IMG/VR virus record: IMGVR_UViG_3300032331_003567
Span: 1 to 31,134 of that record
Direction: 5' to 3' (one strand)
From: a virus
DNA: 31,134 bases
Shown in pieces: positions 13,865 through 20,614 of the stretch (within the stretch, counting starts at the first letter, position 1; every line of letters begins with the position of its first letter). The notes below the pieces were generated by a model. The model was given only the letters and a program-made list of their open reading frames with translations. It was not told where the DNA came from and did not search any database. The position numbers were made by a program, and so were the translations under genes.

Positions 13865-13904
13865 CTGCTGTCCGCCACGTTTTCCTTGGGCAACCATATG
13901 CTGA
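13716..13904 (+). CDS. possible leader peptide within the structured region (62 aa)
   Basis: An ATG at 13716 follows AAGGAG, and the frame ends with a TGA that overlaps the exonuclease ATG at 13898 by the usual start-stop pattern of this phage. The exonuclease gene has no good ribosome site of its own, so coupling from this leader would explain its translation. Against it, the product has an unnatural composition (SPPPPLSSL, GCCCPP) and its ribosome site lies in a predicted stem. I treat it as uncertain. Confidence 0.25.
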   Translation: MHPRTSVRWVSLSPPPPLSSLGYGAELRVSGGIREQQGSISHRSLDRQGCCCPPRFPWATIC

Positions 13905-14869
13905 TCCTGCTTGACTACCCCAGCATCCACGATGTGCGCACTGGCTCCGCCATCACGGGGTTCCCGGCCACCATGCTTGGGATTGCCATGCGCTACGCCG
14001 GCATGCCCAAGCCTCCCATGACTTTCCTCTTCAATACGCTGCCCAAGTTCTCCAACCCATCCTCCTACTTCCACCCAAAGAAGAACTGCCCAGATGAAGC
14101 CAGAGGCAATCCCGTTCACTACCAATTTGGATATCTACGGTCGGAGTTCTTGCCTGATTACCATCGAGTACGCGACGAGTGCAGCCGACAGAAATTCATT
14201 GTCGCTATGGGTGATCTTGCCCTCTGGTGCCTTACGGGCGACAAGATGCTGGATGTCAGAGGAACCATCCTATACTGGCAAGACATCCGACTCATCGCAA
14301 CCCACAATCCCAGGGCTATTCTGAAGGACCACTCCCTCCTTCCCGTCCTCGCCATGGACCTGCGCAAGGCATGGCAGGAATCCCTCAAGCCACGCAGCGT
14401 ATTCCCCCGGCGCACCCTCCATATCGTCGAGTCTCCCTCCGACATGGAACAGTGCATCGAAGCATGCATGAAGGCAGGCTCTTTCGCCTTCGACGTTGAG
14501 ACCAAGGAGAAGCAGATCACCGTCATCTGCTTTGCGCCCAGCCCGCGCGAGGTCTACGTCGTCCCCTTCTGGAACCCCACCAGCGTCTTCCCCGCCGCCA
14601 CCGAGGTGCATCTCTGGGCTCTCATCGCCCTGCTGTTCTCCCTGCCCCTGCGCAAGATAGCGCAGAACGCCCTCTACGATCTCACCTACCTTGACGCCAT
14701 GGGCATCACCGTACGTGGTCCCGTGGACGACACCATGCTCATGTCCCACGCAAACGAGATTGAATGGCCCAAGTCACTGGGCTTCCTGGGTAGCATCTAC
14801 TGCAACGAGAAATCCTGGAAGCTGCTGCGCTTGGGCAAGGTCAAGGACAGGAACAAGAAGGATGAGTGA
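13898..14869 (+). CDS. UDG-like domain plus 3'-5' exonuclease domain (split DNA polymerase, N-terminal part)
   Basis: 323 residues from ATG 13898 (a GTG at 13862 would add 12). Residues ~1-150 resemble the uracil-DNA glycosylase fold (GFPATMLGIAMRYAGM, IVAMGDLALWCLTG, ATHNPRAIL), apparently without a canonical catalytic set. Residues ~185-300 are DnaQ-like exonuclease: Exo I FDVET with Asp199 and Glu201, Exo II NALYDL with Asn257 and Asp261. The frame ends after PKSLGFLGSIYCNEKSWK, before Exo III, which lies in the gene at 15319. With that gene it should form the replicative polymerase with proofreading. Confidence 0.8.
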   Translation: MLILLDYPSIHDVRTGSAITGFPATMLGIAMRYAGMPKPPMTFLFNTLPKFSNPSSYFHPKKNCPDEARGNPVHYQFGYLRSEFLPDYHRVRDECSRQKFIVAMGDLALWCLTGDKMLDVRGTILYWQDIRLIATHNPRAILKDHSLLPVLAMDLRKAWQESLKPRSVFPRRTLHIVESPSDMEQCIEACMKAGSFAFDVETKEKQITVICFAPSPREVYVVPFWNPTSVFPAATEVHLWALIALLFSLPLRKIAQNALYDLTYLDAMGITVRGPVDDTMLMSHANEIEWPKSLGFLGSIYCNEKSWKLLRLGKVKDRNKKDE

Positions 14870-15161
14870 GCTGCTGGTCATCAACGGTTGGGACGACATC
14901 GCCTACTACCTCAGCGAAACCGTGGAGGGTAGGGATCTACTCCCCGAGGAGAAGCTGCTGCTGGCCGTCATCATCCAAGCAGTGGACGACGCAACCAACC
15001 CCAACGCTTCATCCACCATCCAGAGCGCAGCGCGTAGCGTGATCTTCTCCTCGTCGGCCACCGAGTTGAAGGGCATGTGCCACCTCCTCAACATCGACTA
15101 CTCGGTCTTCCGCGCAGGCGTGAAGCGCATGATCGACAAAGTAGAAACCCTGCGCCGATGA
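14862..15161 (+). CDS. hypothetical protein between the polymerase halves (99 aa)
   Basis: 99-residue helical protein overlapping the exonuclease gene by 8 bases. The middle (LPEEKLLLAVIIQAVDDA, AARSVIFSS, CHLLNIDYSVFRAGVKRMI) resembles a recurrent small phage protein found near replication genes with no assigned role. It is one of two genes inserted between the two parts of the DNA polymerase. ATGA-coupled to the next. Not a homing endonuclease by any motif I can see. Confidence 0.7.
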   Translation: MSELLVINGWDDIAYYLSETVEGRDLLPEEKLLLAVIIQAVDDATNPNASSTIQSAARSVIFSSSATELKGMCHLLNIDYSVFRAGVKRMIDKVETLRR

Positions 15162-15322
15162 ACTACAAGCCGCCCAACCTGGCCTATGCCACGCGCACCA
15201 GCGAGGGCATCGTCCTCAACATCAAGCTGGGCGAGACCTACAAGCGCATGGTCCTCCCCAGCCGGCAAGCCTACCACCTCATGCTCACCCTCATGGAAGC
15301 CTTGGAACGGGACGTTCGATGA
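15158..15322 (+). CDS. small hypothetical protein between the polymerase halves (54 aa)
   Basis: 54-residue protein in ATGA overlap at both ends, upstream with the 99-residue gene and downstream with the polymerase gene. Beta-type beginning (ATRTSEGIVLNIKLGETYKRMVLP) and a helix (QAYHLMLTLMEALERDV). Function unknown. Confidence 0.6.
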   Translation: MNYKPPNLAYATRTSEGIVLNIKLGETYKRMVLPSRQAYHLMLTLMEALERDVR

Positions 15323-16707
15323 AGACCCTCTACTCCGATGCCCTGCCCGAGATGGACTTCTCCCTGCAGTACCTGGTGTACAACGGGCTCGATGGCATGA
15401 TGACCCAGGAGGTGGCCCAAGCCATACCCTCCTCCCCCACCTACGAGTTCGAGCGGGACCTCATCCCCATGGTCCTCGACATGACGCGCCGGGGGATTCG
15501 CATCGACCTCCAGCGCCGTGACGAAATGGCTGGTGTCCTCCGCGAGCAACGGGACCGCACGTTGCAGATCCTCAATCGCATCTGCATGGGCGTGTGGGAT
15601 AAGACCATCAATCCCCGCAGCCCCCTGCAACTGAAGAAACTCCTGTACAAGGATCTCTTCCTGCCCGAGGTCATCGTCTCCAAGAAGGGCGAGAAGAAAG
15701 TCTCCACGGATCGCGACACCCTTGAACGCTTGGGCCGTGACTACATGCGTGCCCGGCCCATCACCATCTGCCTTCTCGCCTTGCGAGACCAGGAGAAGAC
15801 CATTGACACACTCACCAAGAACCTTTCCCCTGACTCACGATGGCATGCTAGCTTCAATATTGGCGGCACGGATACCGGGCGCTGGAGCAGTAGTAGCCAT
15901 CCATTTGGTTGGGGATCTAATCTTCAGAACATCGATGACTACATCCGTCGCATATTCATACCGGATCCTGGCTACGTCTTCATCAATTGCGATCAGCAAG
16001 GAGCTGAGGCTAGGGTTGTCGCCTACCTGGCCGGAGATGAGAACTACATCCGGGCCATCGAATCCGGAGATGTCCATACGATGGTCGCTGCTATGGTCTT
16101 CGGCTTTGAACCTAAGCGCGAGCTGGCGGATCGCAAGTACTATCGAGAGATGTCCTTTCGAGATATCGCGAAGCGAGCAGCTCATGGCAGCAACTATGGT
16201 GGAACAGCTCATACCATTGCTCGAGTCCTCAAGGTAGAACTCCCCATCATCGAGGAGTTCCAGGCCAAGTACTTCAAGGCATTCCCCTTCCTGCGCAAGT
16301 GGCAGATCTGGGTAGCCCAGCAGATCCAGACCGTGCGCTGCCTCACCACTCCGTTCGGTCGCAACCGAAACTTCTGGAGCAACCCGCGCGACGATGCTAC
16401 CGTGCGCGCCGCCATTGCCTACGTACCCCAGAGCACCGTGGGTGACATGACCTCAAGGGGACTGCTCGACATCTACCGCAACCTTCCCGATGTGCAGATC
16501 CTAAACAACATTCACGATGCAGCCTTTTGCCAAGTACCAATTTCCCGCAAGGAGGAACTTACATCCGAGATACTTAAGTGCTTGACACGAAGCCTTGAAG
16601 TGAAGGATATTTGGGGCAAGACCCGCACCATGCTCATACCCTGGGAAAGCCAGTCGGGAATGAACTGGGGCAAGAAGAAGAAGGACAACCCCGATGGACT
16701 ATCCTGA
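15319..16707 (+). CDS. family A DNA polymerase, C-terminal part
   Basis: 462 residues. It begins with the end of the exonuclease domain, including Exo III YNGLD (Tyr21, Asp25), then thumb and palm/fingers. Motif A is CDQQGAEAR (Asp225, Glu230), motif B RDIAKRAAHGSNYGG (Arg281, Lys285, His289, Tyr293), motif C IHDA (His399, Asp400). Template-directed DNA synthesis is the function. Oddities: His289 stands where many enzymes have Phe or Tyr, and motif C has Ala instead of Glu after Asp400. ATGA-coupled to the preceding gene. It should work with the exonuclease protein. Confidence 0.9.
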   Translation: MKTLYSDALPEMDFSLQYLVYNGLDGMMTQEVAQAIPSSPTYEFERDLIPMVLDMTRRGIRIDLQRRDEMAGVLREQRDRTLQILNRICMGVWDKTINPRSPLQLKKLLYKDLFLPEVIVSKKGEKKVSTDRDTLERLGRDYMRARPITICLLALRDQEKTIDTLTKNLSPDSRWHASFNIGGTDTGRWSSSSHPFGWGSNLQNIDDYIRRIFIPDPGYVFINCDQQGAEARVVAYLAGDENYIRAIESGDVHTMVAAMVFGFEPKRELADRKYYREMSFRDIAKRAAHGSNYGGTAHTIARVLKVELPIIEEFQAKYFKAFPFLRKWQIWVAQQIQTVRCLTTPFGRNRNFWSNPRDDATVRAAIAYVPQSTVGDMTSRGLLDIYRNLPDVQILNNIHDAAFCQVPISRKEELTSEILKCLTRSLEVKDIWGKTRTMLIPWESQSGMNWGKKKKDNPDGLS

Positions 16708-16870
16708 CTACCTTGGCTCCCGCAACTACAGCACCATGTTGGCCAATCGTATCCGCGCCTACTACCGCAAGAAAGACATCGAGGTGGATGTGCGCGTCGA
16801 GAAAGAAGGAACCGTTTATGTCCTACGCAGCAATCTCCAGTTCTCGTTTCCGCCTCCCAAACAGGCGTGA
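16694..16870 (+). CDS. small hypothetical protein (58 aa)
   Basis: 58-residue basic protein overlapping the polymerase by 14 bases; AAGAAGG lies upstream. Contains ANRIRAYYRKKDIEVDVRVEKEG and VYVLRSNLQ, a pattern of small phage proteins with R-I-R-A-Y-(W/Y). The next gene's ribosome site is inside it. Function unknown. Confidence 0.65.
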   Translation: MDYPDYLGSRNYSTMLANRIRAYYRKKDIEVDVRVEKEGTVYVLRSNLQFSFPPPKQA

Positions 16871-17144
16871 GAGCACCATCGAGGACCTCTACTTCAACGG
16901 CGAGCGCTACCACCTCTCCTACTCCACCCTAGGGGGGAAGGTGTGGGAGGTCTTCATCAGCGGTCCCCGCGCCGGCACGGACCTCTACGCCATCTGCTGC
17001 ACCGCCGCCACCCTCATCTCCCTCGCCCTACAGCATGGCGTGCCCCTCGACACCATGCGAGATGCGGCCTTGCGCGACAAGGAAGGCAACCCCGTAGAGA
17101 TCGTGGGAGCCGTACTCGATGTCCTCTCCTCATCTGGGGCATAG
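16818..17144 (+). CDS. TSCPD-type domain protein (ribonucleotide reductase-associated-like)
   Basis: 108-residue protein from the ATG with AGAAGGAA upstream; a longer in-frame start lies within the polymerase and lacks a ribosome site. The region GPRAGTDLYAICCTAATLISLALQHGVPLDTMRDAALRDKEGNPVEIVGAVLDVL matches the TSCPD-type region seen at the end of some ribonucleotide reductases and in free-standing phage proteins. A link to dNTP supply alongside the deaminase is plausible but not proven. No reductase gene is in the window. Confidence 0.6.
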   Translation: MSYAAISSSRFRLPNRRESTIEDLYFNGERYHLSYSTLGGKVWEVFISGPRAGTDLYAICCTAATLISLALQHGVPLDTMRDAALRDKEGNPVEIVGAVLDVLSSSGA

Positions 17145-17547
17145 GCCCCACTACCTCAGTAAGGACAGGCCCACGCGCATCCAGCGCAAGGGAATCCTCT
17201 ACGAGAAGAAGGTGGTGCGCTACCTTGTGGAGCAGGGCAACCTCGACGCCTTCATCATCCACGGCCAATGGATCTACTGGGACAAGGCTGTGTGCCAGCC
17301 CGACATCATCGTCGTGCCCCCCAAGGGTCCCGTGGTTGTGGTGGAGGTGAAGCTCACACGCAAGCGCGCCGTGGAGAAGAAGCTGCGCGAGGTATACGGG
17401 GTGGCCCTCCAGCACATCTTCGCCGGCCGCCCCCTCTCCTTCTGCCAGATCTACAAGAACCTTGACGGAGGGGAGCCCTTCTCCTATGACCCGTGGGGCA
17501 TCCTCAACCTCAAGCCCTTCGAGTACGGAGAGATCCTGTGGCGCTAG
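17119..17547 (+). CDS. PD-(D/E)XK nuclease, Holliday-junction-resolvase-like
   Basis: 142-residue protein from ATG 17119, overlapping the previous gene by 26 bases with GGGAG upstream. The core QPDIIVVPPKGPVVVVEVKLT shows the PD...EVK nuclease signature (Asp, Glu, Lys), preceded by KGILYEKKVVRYLVEQ with a Glu. The size and layout suit phage resolvases or VRR-NUC-like nucleases. A role in resolving branched DNA or processing intermediates after replication is inferred. Confidence 0.7.
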   Translation: MSSPHLGHRPHYLSKDRPTRIQRKGILYEKKVVRYLVEQGNLDAFIIHGQWIYWDKAVCQPDIIVVPPKGPVVVVEVKLTRKRAVEKKLREVYGVALQHIFAGRPLSFCQIYKNLDGGEPFSYDPWGILNLKPFEYGEILWR

Positions 17548-17819
17548 TCACATCCAAGAACCTCACGGTTCCCCTGTCCTTCTATGCCTGGCTTGAGGAC
17601 AGCGCCCTGCATCTGCACGTCTTCGCTGGGGAACAGGATCGGGAAGGTGCAGTCACCATCATGTCCTTGCAGTCCATGCTTGCGGACTTGAACTACGAGG
17701 AACTCATGAAGATACTGGATGTCGTAGCTTTCGCTTGCGCTTCCGCACCTGAGGCGCAGGCAAAGCCTCGTAGCCGGAAAGCCTCCCGTCGCGGCGCAAC
17801 TGCCCAACCAGGTAGGTGA
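17538..17819 (+). CDS. hypothetical protein with tail overlapping the opposite arm (93 aa)
   Basis: Starts at a GTG with GGAGAG upstream, overlapping the nuclease end. The first ~60 residues are natural (LTVPLSFYAWLEDSALHLHVFAGEQDREGAVTIMSLQSMLADLNYEELMKI). The last ~30 residues (Ala/Arg/Ser/Lys-rich) run antisense to the gene at 17704-18018. Last gene of the rightward arm; no family recognised. Confidence 0.55.
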   Translation: MALVTSKNLTVPLSFYAWLEDSALHLHVFAGEQDREGAVTIMSLQSMLADLNYEELMKILDVVAFACASAPEAQAKPRSRKASRRGATAQPGR

Positions 17820-18018
17820 ATTCCTCCATGGTGATGTGGCGGCGCAGCATGGTGGACAACCTGTCGCGTCGCAACACGCCCCACTTGGGTAGGCAGTTGC
17901 ACACGCGCATGTACTCATGGGCAGTGAAGCCACGGGGTACCTTGGCAATGCCCCGGTACACTGTCTCGTAGTAGCCCTTGAGCTTAGGTCGTGAGAAGCT
18001 GGAGCTTGACTCGTTCAA
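17704..18018 (-). CDS. hypothetical DNA-binding-like protein (104 aa)
   Basis: The only start near the N-terminus is a TTG at 18018, overlapping the previous gene by 35 bases. The centre (GFTAHEYMRVCNCLPKWGVLRRDRLSTMLRRHITMEEFTYLVGQLRRDGRL) looks like a small helical, winged-helix-type protein, with a very basic tail. It is the last gene of the leftward arm and its end overlaps the 3' end of the rightward arm by 116 bases. Function unknown. Confidence 0.55.
   Translation of the reverse strand: MNESSSSFSRPKLKGYYETVYRGIAKVPRGFTAHEYMRVCNCLPKWGVLRRDRLSTMLRRHITMEEFTYLVGQLRRDGRLSGYEALPAPQVRKRKRKLRHPVSS
17727..17766. terminator. possible bidirectional hairpin in the convergent overlap
   Basis: GCTTTCGCTTGCGC (17727-17740) pairs imperfectly with GCGCAGGCAAAGC (17754-17766) around a short loop. 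It lies where the two arms run into each other and could help stop transcription in both directions. There is no T-run on either side, so confidence is low. Confidence 0.3.
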
Positions 18019-18226
18019 GCAGGCCCGCCATGGCGATAGGGTTCATCAGCCCACCGAAGGCACCGTACACCACATCCTTGCGGGTGAAGCCCACCACCAA
18101 GATGGACTCGGCGTCCTCGTTCTCCACCACCTTGCGCATCTCCTCCAGCACAGTGAGGAGTTCCTGGGTAATCTCCTCGTCGGAGACCTTGGCCTTGGCG
18201 CCGGGGAAGGTGAAGACGTTATCCAC
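17984..18226 (-). CDS. hypothetical phage protein (80 aa)
   Basis: 80-residue protein from a GTG that overlaps the previous gene's stop region. Contains ITQELLTVLEEMRKVVENEDAESILVVGFTRKDVVYGAFGG, then a Met/Ala-rich helix. Proteins with this layout are common late in phage genomes and have no known role. Acidic and soluble. Confidence 0.65.
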   Translation of the reverse strand: MDNVFTFPGAKAKVSDEEITQELLTVLEEMRKVVENEDAESILVVGFTRKDVVYGAFGGLMNPIAMAGLLERVKLQLLTT

Positions 18227-18350
18227 GCTTGATCTCCTTCAGCATCTTCTTCGCCACCTTGCTCAGGTTCTTGGGCTTGCCCTGCGCCATCTTCTTCTTC
18301 ATGGGCGGCCGCGAGATCTGGGCGGGGATGTTGGCGCGGGAGATCGTCAT
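18219..18350 (-). CDS. small basic protein (43 aa)
   Basis: 43-residue Lys-rich protein beginning MTISRANIPAQISRPP and continuing KKKMAQGKPKNLSKVAKKMLKEIKRG. It overlaps the upstream gene by ATGA and ends eight bases into the next gene, so the frame is strongly supported by position. Similar short T-I-S-R-x proteins exist in many tailed phages, often near virion genes; a possible DNA-binding or assembly role is speculative. Confidence 0.6.
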   Translation of the reverse strand: MTISRANIPAQISRPPMKKKMAQGKPKNLSKVAKKMLKEIKRG

Positions 18351-18601
18351 CGCAGCTTCCTCTTCTTGGTGATGCACCCAAGGGGGATCATCATCTCCCC
18401 CCAGTAGCTGGGATCATTGGTATCATGGAGGTCCATCGTACTGACGATGAGGACGCTGGTATCCGTCACCTTGTGGACCCAGCCCACGGTGCGAATATGT
18501 GGTGTGGCGAGAGAGTCGATCTCCTTCTTCTCCCGCCACTCATGGCCGCCCAGCGTCGCAGCGTCCACCCACTCGATATAGTAGAGGTCACCCGCCTTCA
18601 T
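18347..18601 (-). CDS. hypothetical phage protein (84 aa)
   Basis: 84-residue protein, beta-rich with aromatic residues (GDLYYIEWVDAATLGGHEW, then TVGWVHKVTDTSVLIVSTMD, and PSYWGEMMIPLGCI) and a basic end (TKKRKLR). The repeated strand pattern suggests an SH3-like barrel. The start ATG overlaps the upstream gene. It is in the leftward late cluster after the lysis genes. Function unknown. Confidence 0.65.
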   Translation of the reverse strand: MKAGDLYYIEWVDAATLGGHEWREKKEIDSLATPHIRTVGWVHKVTDTSVLIVSTMDLHDTNDPSYWGEMMIPLGCITKKRKLR

Positions 18602-18737
18602 GACGCTCTAGCTTCTCAAGGATCTTGAGGAGAAGCTCCTTCACTTCCTTGAGGGAGGGCTCATCCTTCTGCGGCCCATACATGTAGCAGGAGCCAACGA
18701 GCGGGGGCAGGTTCCACGATTCGTTATAGTGCGCCAT
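18588..18737 (-). CDS. small hypothetical protein (49 aa)
   Basis: 49-residue protein from ATG 18737, with GGAAG upstream. N-terminal MAHYNESWNLPPLVGSCYMYGP, then a charged helix (LKEVKELLLKILEKLERH). It overlaps the secreted protein gene upstream by 14 bases and the next gene by 14 bases. No family recognised. Confidence 0.55.
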   Translation of the reverse strand: MAHYNESWNLPPLVGSCYMYGPQKDEPSLKEVKELLLKILEKLERHEGG

Positions 18738-18972
18738 GGATCTTCCAAGCCTTTCCATCTGCAACGATGCAGCCGATGGGGCCGCGCACACCCACGAGAG
18801 TCCACGCAGTGCGGGACGCATACAGGATGTAGATGACTTCCTCGGATGCAAACGTAACCTGGGGCGTTTCCCCGTGGATGTCAACCAGATATTGGGCGAT
18901 CTTCTCCAGGGGGCCACAGGCAGCCCACGCCGCCCCGGGCACCAGCGTAAGGAGGAGGGCCAGCCACCTCAC
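18724..18972 (-). CDS. small secreted protein after endolysin (82 aa)
   Basis: 82-residue protein from a GTG that overlaps the endolysin stop (GTGA). The N-terminus is a signal peptide (MRWLALLLTLVPGAAWA, probable cut after AWA), then CGPLEKIAQYLVDIHGETPQVTFA and a beta-rich end (WTLVGVRGPIGCIVADGKAW). This form occurs in proteins of phages and some bacteria with no known role. Being next to the endolysin suggests lysis or envelope function, but it is not a spanin by visible features. Confidence 0.65.
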   Translation of the reverse strand: MRWLALLLTLVPGAAWAACGPLEKIAQYLVDIHGETPQVTFASEEVIYILYASRTAWTLVGVRGPIGCIVADGKAWKIHGAL

Positions 18973-19484
18973 GACGCCATCCCCTTGGCCACCTTCAGCA
19001 CATCCTCGACGCGCCGCGCCCAGCCCCCGCCGAAGGTATCCCAGGTGGGCAACCTCTGCAGGAAGTCCAGCCTGTAAGCACACACCCACGGGATGAGCGT
19101 CTTGGGGTCTGACTTCTGGATGGCACCTAGCGTCACGGGACCCAGCGCCCCATCGGCATTCACCCCCAGCGCCTCTTGCACCGCCACCACCGCTCGCTTG
19201 GGACCCGAGTTGACGGCGTAATCGAAGAGGCAGAGGTCTACCCCCTTGGGTAGTTCGTCCCCCTTCACCTTATCCCAGTAGTGCTTGCGGTAGATCTCGT
19301 CGCGGTGCGCCGGCGGCATGTTGCGCAGTTCATCCTTGGTGGCCTCGCGGCCCAACCAATTGGAGTAGGTGACAAGGGTTACCCCCTGCATGGTGGCCCC
19401 GCCGGGATCCTTGGAGTGGTCGGCCCACCCGCCCTCGTGGCGCAGCACCTCAGCGAGGCACCTATCGAAGTTGTCCTTCATCAT
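18969..19484 (-). CDS. endolysin, GH108 N-acetylmuramidase
   Basis: 171-residue protein. The N-terminal part has the GH108 signature (RHEGGWADHSKDPGGATMQGVT, with the catalytic Glu of EGGW), then YWDKVKGDELPKGVDLCLFDYAVNSGPKRAV, and a C-terminal peptidoglycan-binding-type segment (QEALGVNADGALGPVTL). It cleaves the glycan strands of the host wall at the end of infection. No signal peptide, so release depends on the holin. ATGA-type overlap with the holin gene. Confidence 0.92.
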   Translation of the reverse strand: MMKDNFDRCLAEVLRHEGGWADHSKDPGGATMQGVTLVTYSNWLGREATKDELRNMPPAHRDEIYRKHYWDKVKGDELPKGVDLCLFDYAVNSGPKRAVVAVQEALGVNADGALGPVTLGAIQKSDPKTLIPWVCAYRLDFLQRLPTWDTFGGGWARRVEDVLKVAKGMAS

Positions 19485-19999
19485 TTTTTCTCCGCCAAGA
19501 GGGCAGTCTTCTGCTGGCTGCTGTTGCTGCTGCCGAAGTAGTAGGCGATGACCTGCTCCGCCTTTGCGCTGACGAAGCCGATGAGGGTTCCCACCGTGGT
19601 GGCCATCATGGGATCCTTCATGCCATCCACGTAGCCCAGGAGGACGGCGAAGACCGTGCCCATGAACCCACCCACCACCAGGAAGGCGAGGAGGCGGGGC
19701 ATGAAGTCCTTGACGCTGGCCTCACGACGCCGAGCGCTGTCCCTGTCCCCCGCCGCAATCTTCTCGAGGTCGATGTCCAGCTCCTTCATCCTCACGGCGA
19801 AGTCGTTGTCCACCTTCTTCAGGGCCACCAGTTGCTCGGGGGTAGCCCCCGCCACGGCCTTGGCCAGGTCATCCTTGTTGGCATCCACAGGCAGCCCGAG
19901 GGCCCCCGCGATAGCGGTGACGGCCATGCCCGCGAGGGGTCCGCCCATGGCGGTGGCCAGCGTAGGGGCAACGGCCCCGATGACCTTCATGAAATCCAT
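19481..19999 (-). CDS. holin (3-TM, GTA/DUF3154-like)
   Basis: 172-residue protein; I chose ATG 19999 with AAGGG upstream over a TTG six bases earlier. The N-terminus is a long hydrophobic stretch (VIGAVAPTLATAMGGPLAGMAVTAIAGALGL), then a charged middle (DDLAKAVAGATPEQLVALKKVDNDFAVRMKELD), then two hydrophobic segments (LLAFLVVGGFMGTVFAVLLGYVDG; MMATTVGTLIGFVSAKAEQVIAYYFGS). This matches the holin family associated with gene transfer agent release and many phage lysis cassettes. It would make the membrane lesion that lets the endolysin out. Confidence 0.8.
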   Translation of the reverse strand: MDFMKVIGAVAPTLATAMGGPLAGMAVTAIAGALGLPVDANKDDLAKAVAGATPEQLVALKKVDNDFAVRMKELDIDLEKIAAGDRDSARRREASVKDFMPRLLAFLVVGGFMGTVFAVLLGYVDGMKDPMMATTVGTLIGFVSAKAEQVIAYYFGSSNSSQQKTALLAEKK

Positions 20000-20001
20000 G
20001 G

Positions 20002-20151
20002 TCAACCCTTCTTGTTCCAGAGATCGAAGAGTGCCTTGACCTTTTCCTCGATCACCAGCACCCTCTGGTCCAACTTAGCGAGAACGATCACCAACGTGAT
20101 GAAGCCAATAGCCAAAGGCCACAGCCTCAACACGGCCTCCAGAGCTTCCAT
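20002..20151 (-). CDS. small single-pass membrane protein (49 aa)
   Basis: 49 residues with one N-terminal membrane helix (LRLWPLAIGFITLVIVLA) and a charged coiled-coil tail (KLDQRVLVIEEKVKALFDLWNKKG). It immediately precedes the holin (three bases between) and GAGAG lies upstream. It could be a holin partner, an antiholin or an i-spanin-like component; the coiled coil after a membrane helix fits the last, but the length is short. Confidence 0.65.
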   Translation of the reverse strand: MEALEAVLRLWPLAIGFITLVIVLAKLDQRVLVIEEKVKALFDLWNKKG

Positions 20152-20157
20152 CTCTCA

Positions 20158-20334
20158 TTACTTCTTGAAGCCCTTGAGGGTCTGGGCGAGGCGAGCCCGC
20201 TGGCCCATCTTGCCCGGAGCCTTCGCCGCCTTGGTCAGCTTGCCGGCGGGGATGGGCTCACCCTCCTTGGCACCCAGCGCCTGGCGCAGCGCACCCGGCT
20301 TCTTTATGGCGGCAGAAATCCACTTCTTCGACAT
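20158..20334 (-). CDS. small basic protein (58 aa)
   Basis: 58-residue Lys/Ala-rich protein starting MSKKWISAAIKKPGALRQALG with GAGGA upstream. It continues EPIPAGKLTKAAKAPGKMGQRARLAQTL. This family is frequent in phage late regions and may be a minor virion or DNA-packaging protein; role not established. It lies next to three other small basic genes. Confidence 0.65.
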   Translation of the reverse strand: MSKKWISAAIKKPGALRQALGAKEGEPIPAGKLTKAAKAPGKMGQRARLAQTLKGFKK

Positions 20335-20386
20335 GTTTTCCTCATTGTACGCGATAGACGACATTACGGGATGTACGCGTTCGCAG

Positions 20387-20614
20387 TCATTTTGCCTTCC
20401 CCGAAGGGGACACCGGCCAACTCTTGCGCTGGGGCCCGGTCTTCTTCTTGGCCATCGTAGCCTTCTGCGAGGGGGTCATGCGGGCGGCAGCAGCGGCGGG
20501 CCGGCAGGCAGGGTAACCGCGCTTGCCCTTCTCGGCACCGCTGCGGCCACACTCCTTGCCCGTCTTCACGTCAACCCACTTCTCCCCGAACCACTTGCCC
20601 AGGCCGCCCTTCAC
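20387..20614 (-). CDS. small basic Cys-containing protein (75 aa)
   Basis: 75-residue protein from a GTG overlapping the upstream stop. N-terminal KWFGEKWVDVKTGKECGRSGAEKGKRGYPACRP with two cysteines, then an Ala-rich linker and a basic tail (MAKKKTGPQRKSWPVSPSGKAK). I recall similar Cys/Lys-rich modules in phages and large DNA viruses; the pattern may bind zinc or nucleic acid. The assignment is uncertain. Confidence 0.6.
   Translation of the reverse strand: MKGGLGKWFGEKWVDVKTGKECGRSGAEKGKRGYPACRPAAAAARMTPSQKATMAKKKTGPQRKSWPVSPSGKAK

Noticed and set aside
14870-15318. Intron or intein interrupting the DNA polymerase
   Set aside because: The interval holds two coupled frames and no intein end motifs or homing-endonuclease motif; I saw no intron core. 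A split gene with inserted genes is simpler.
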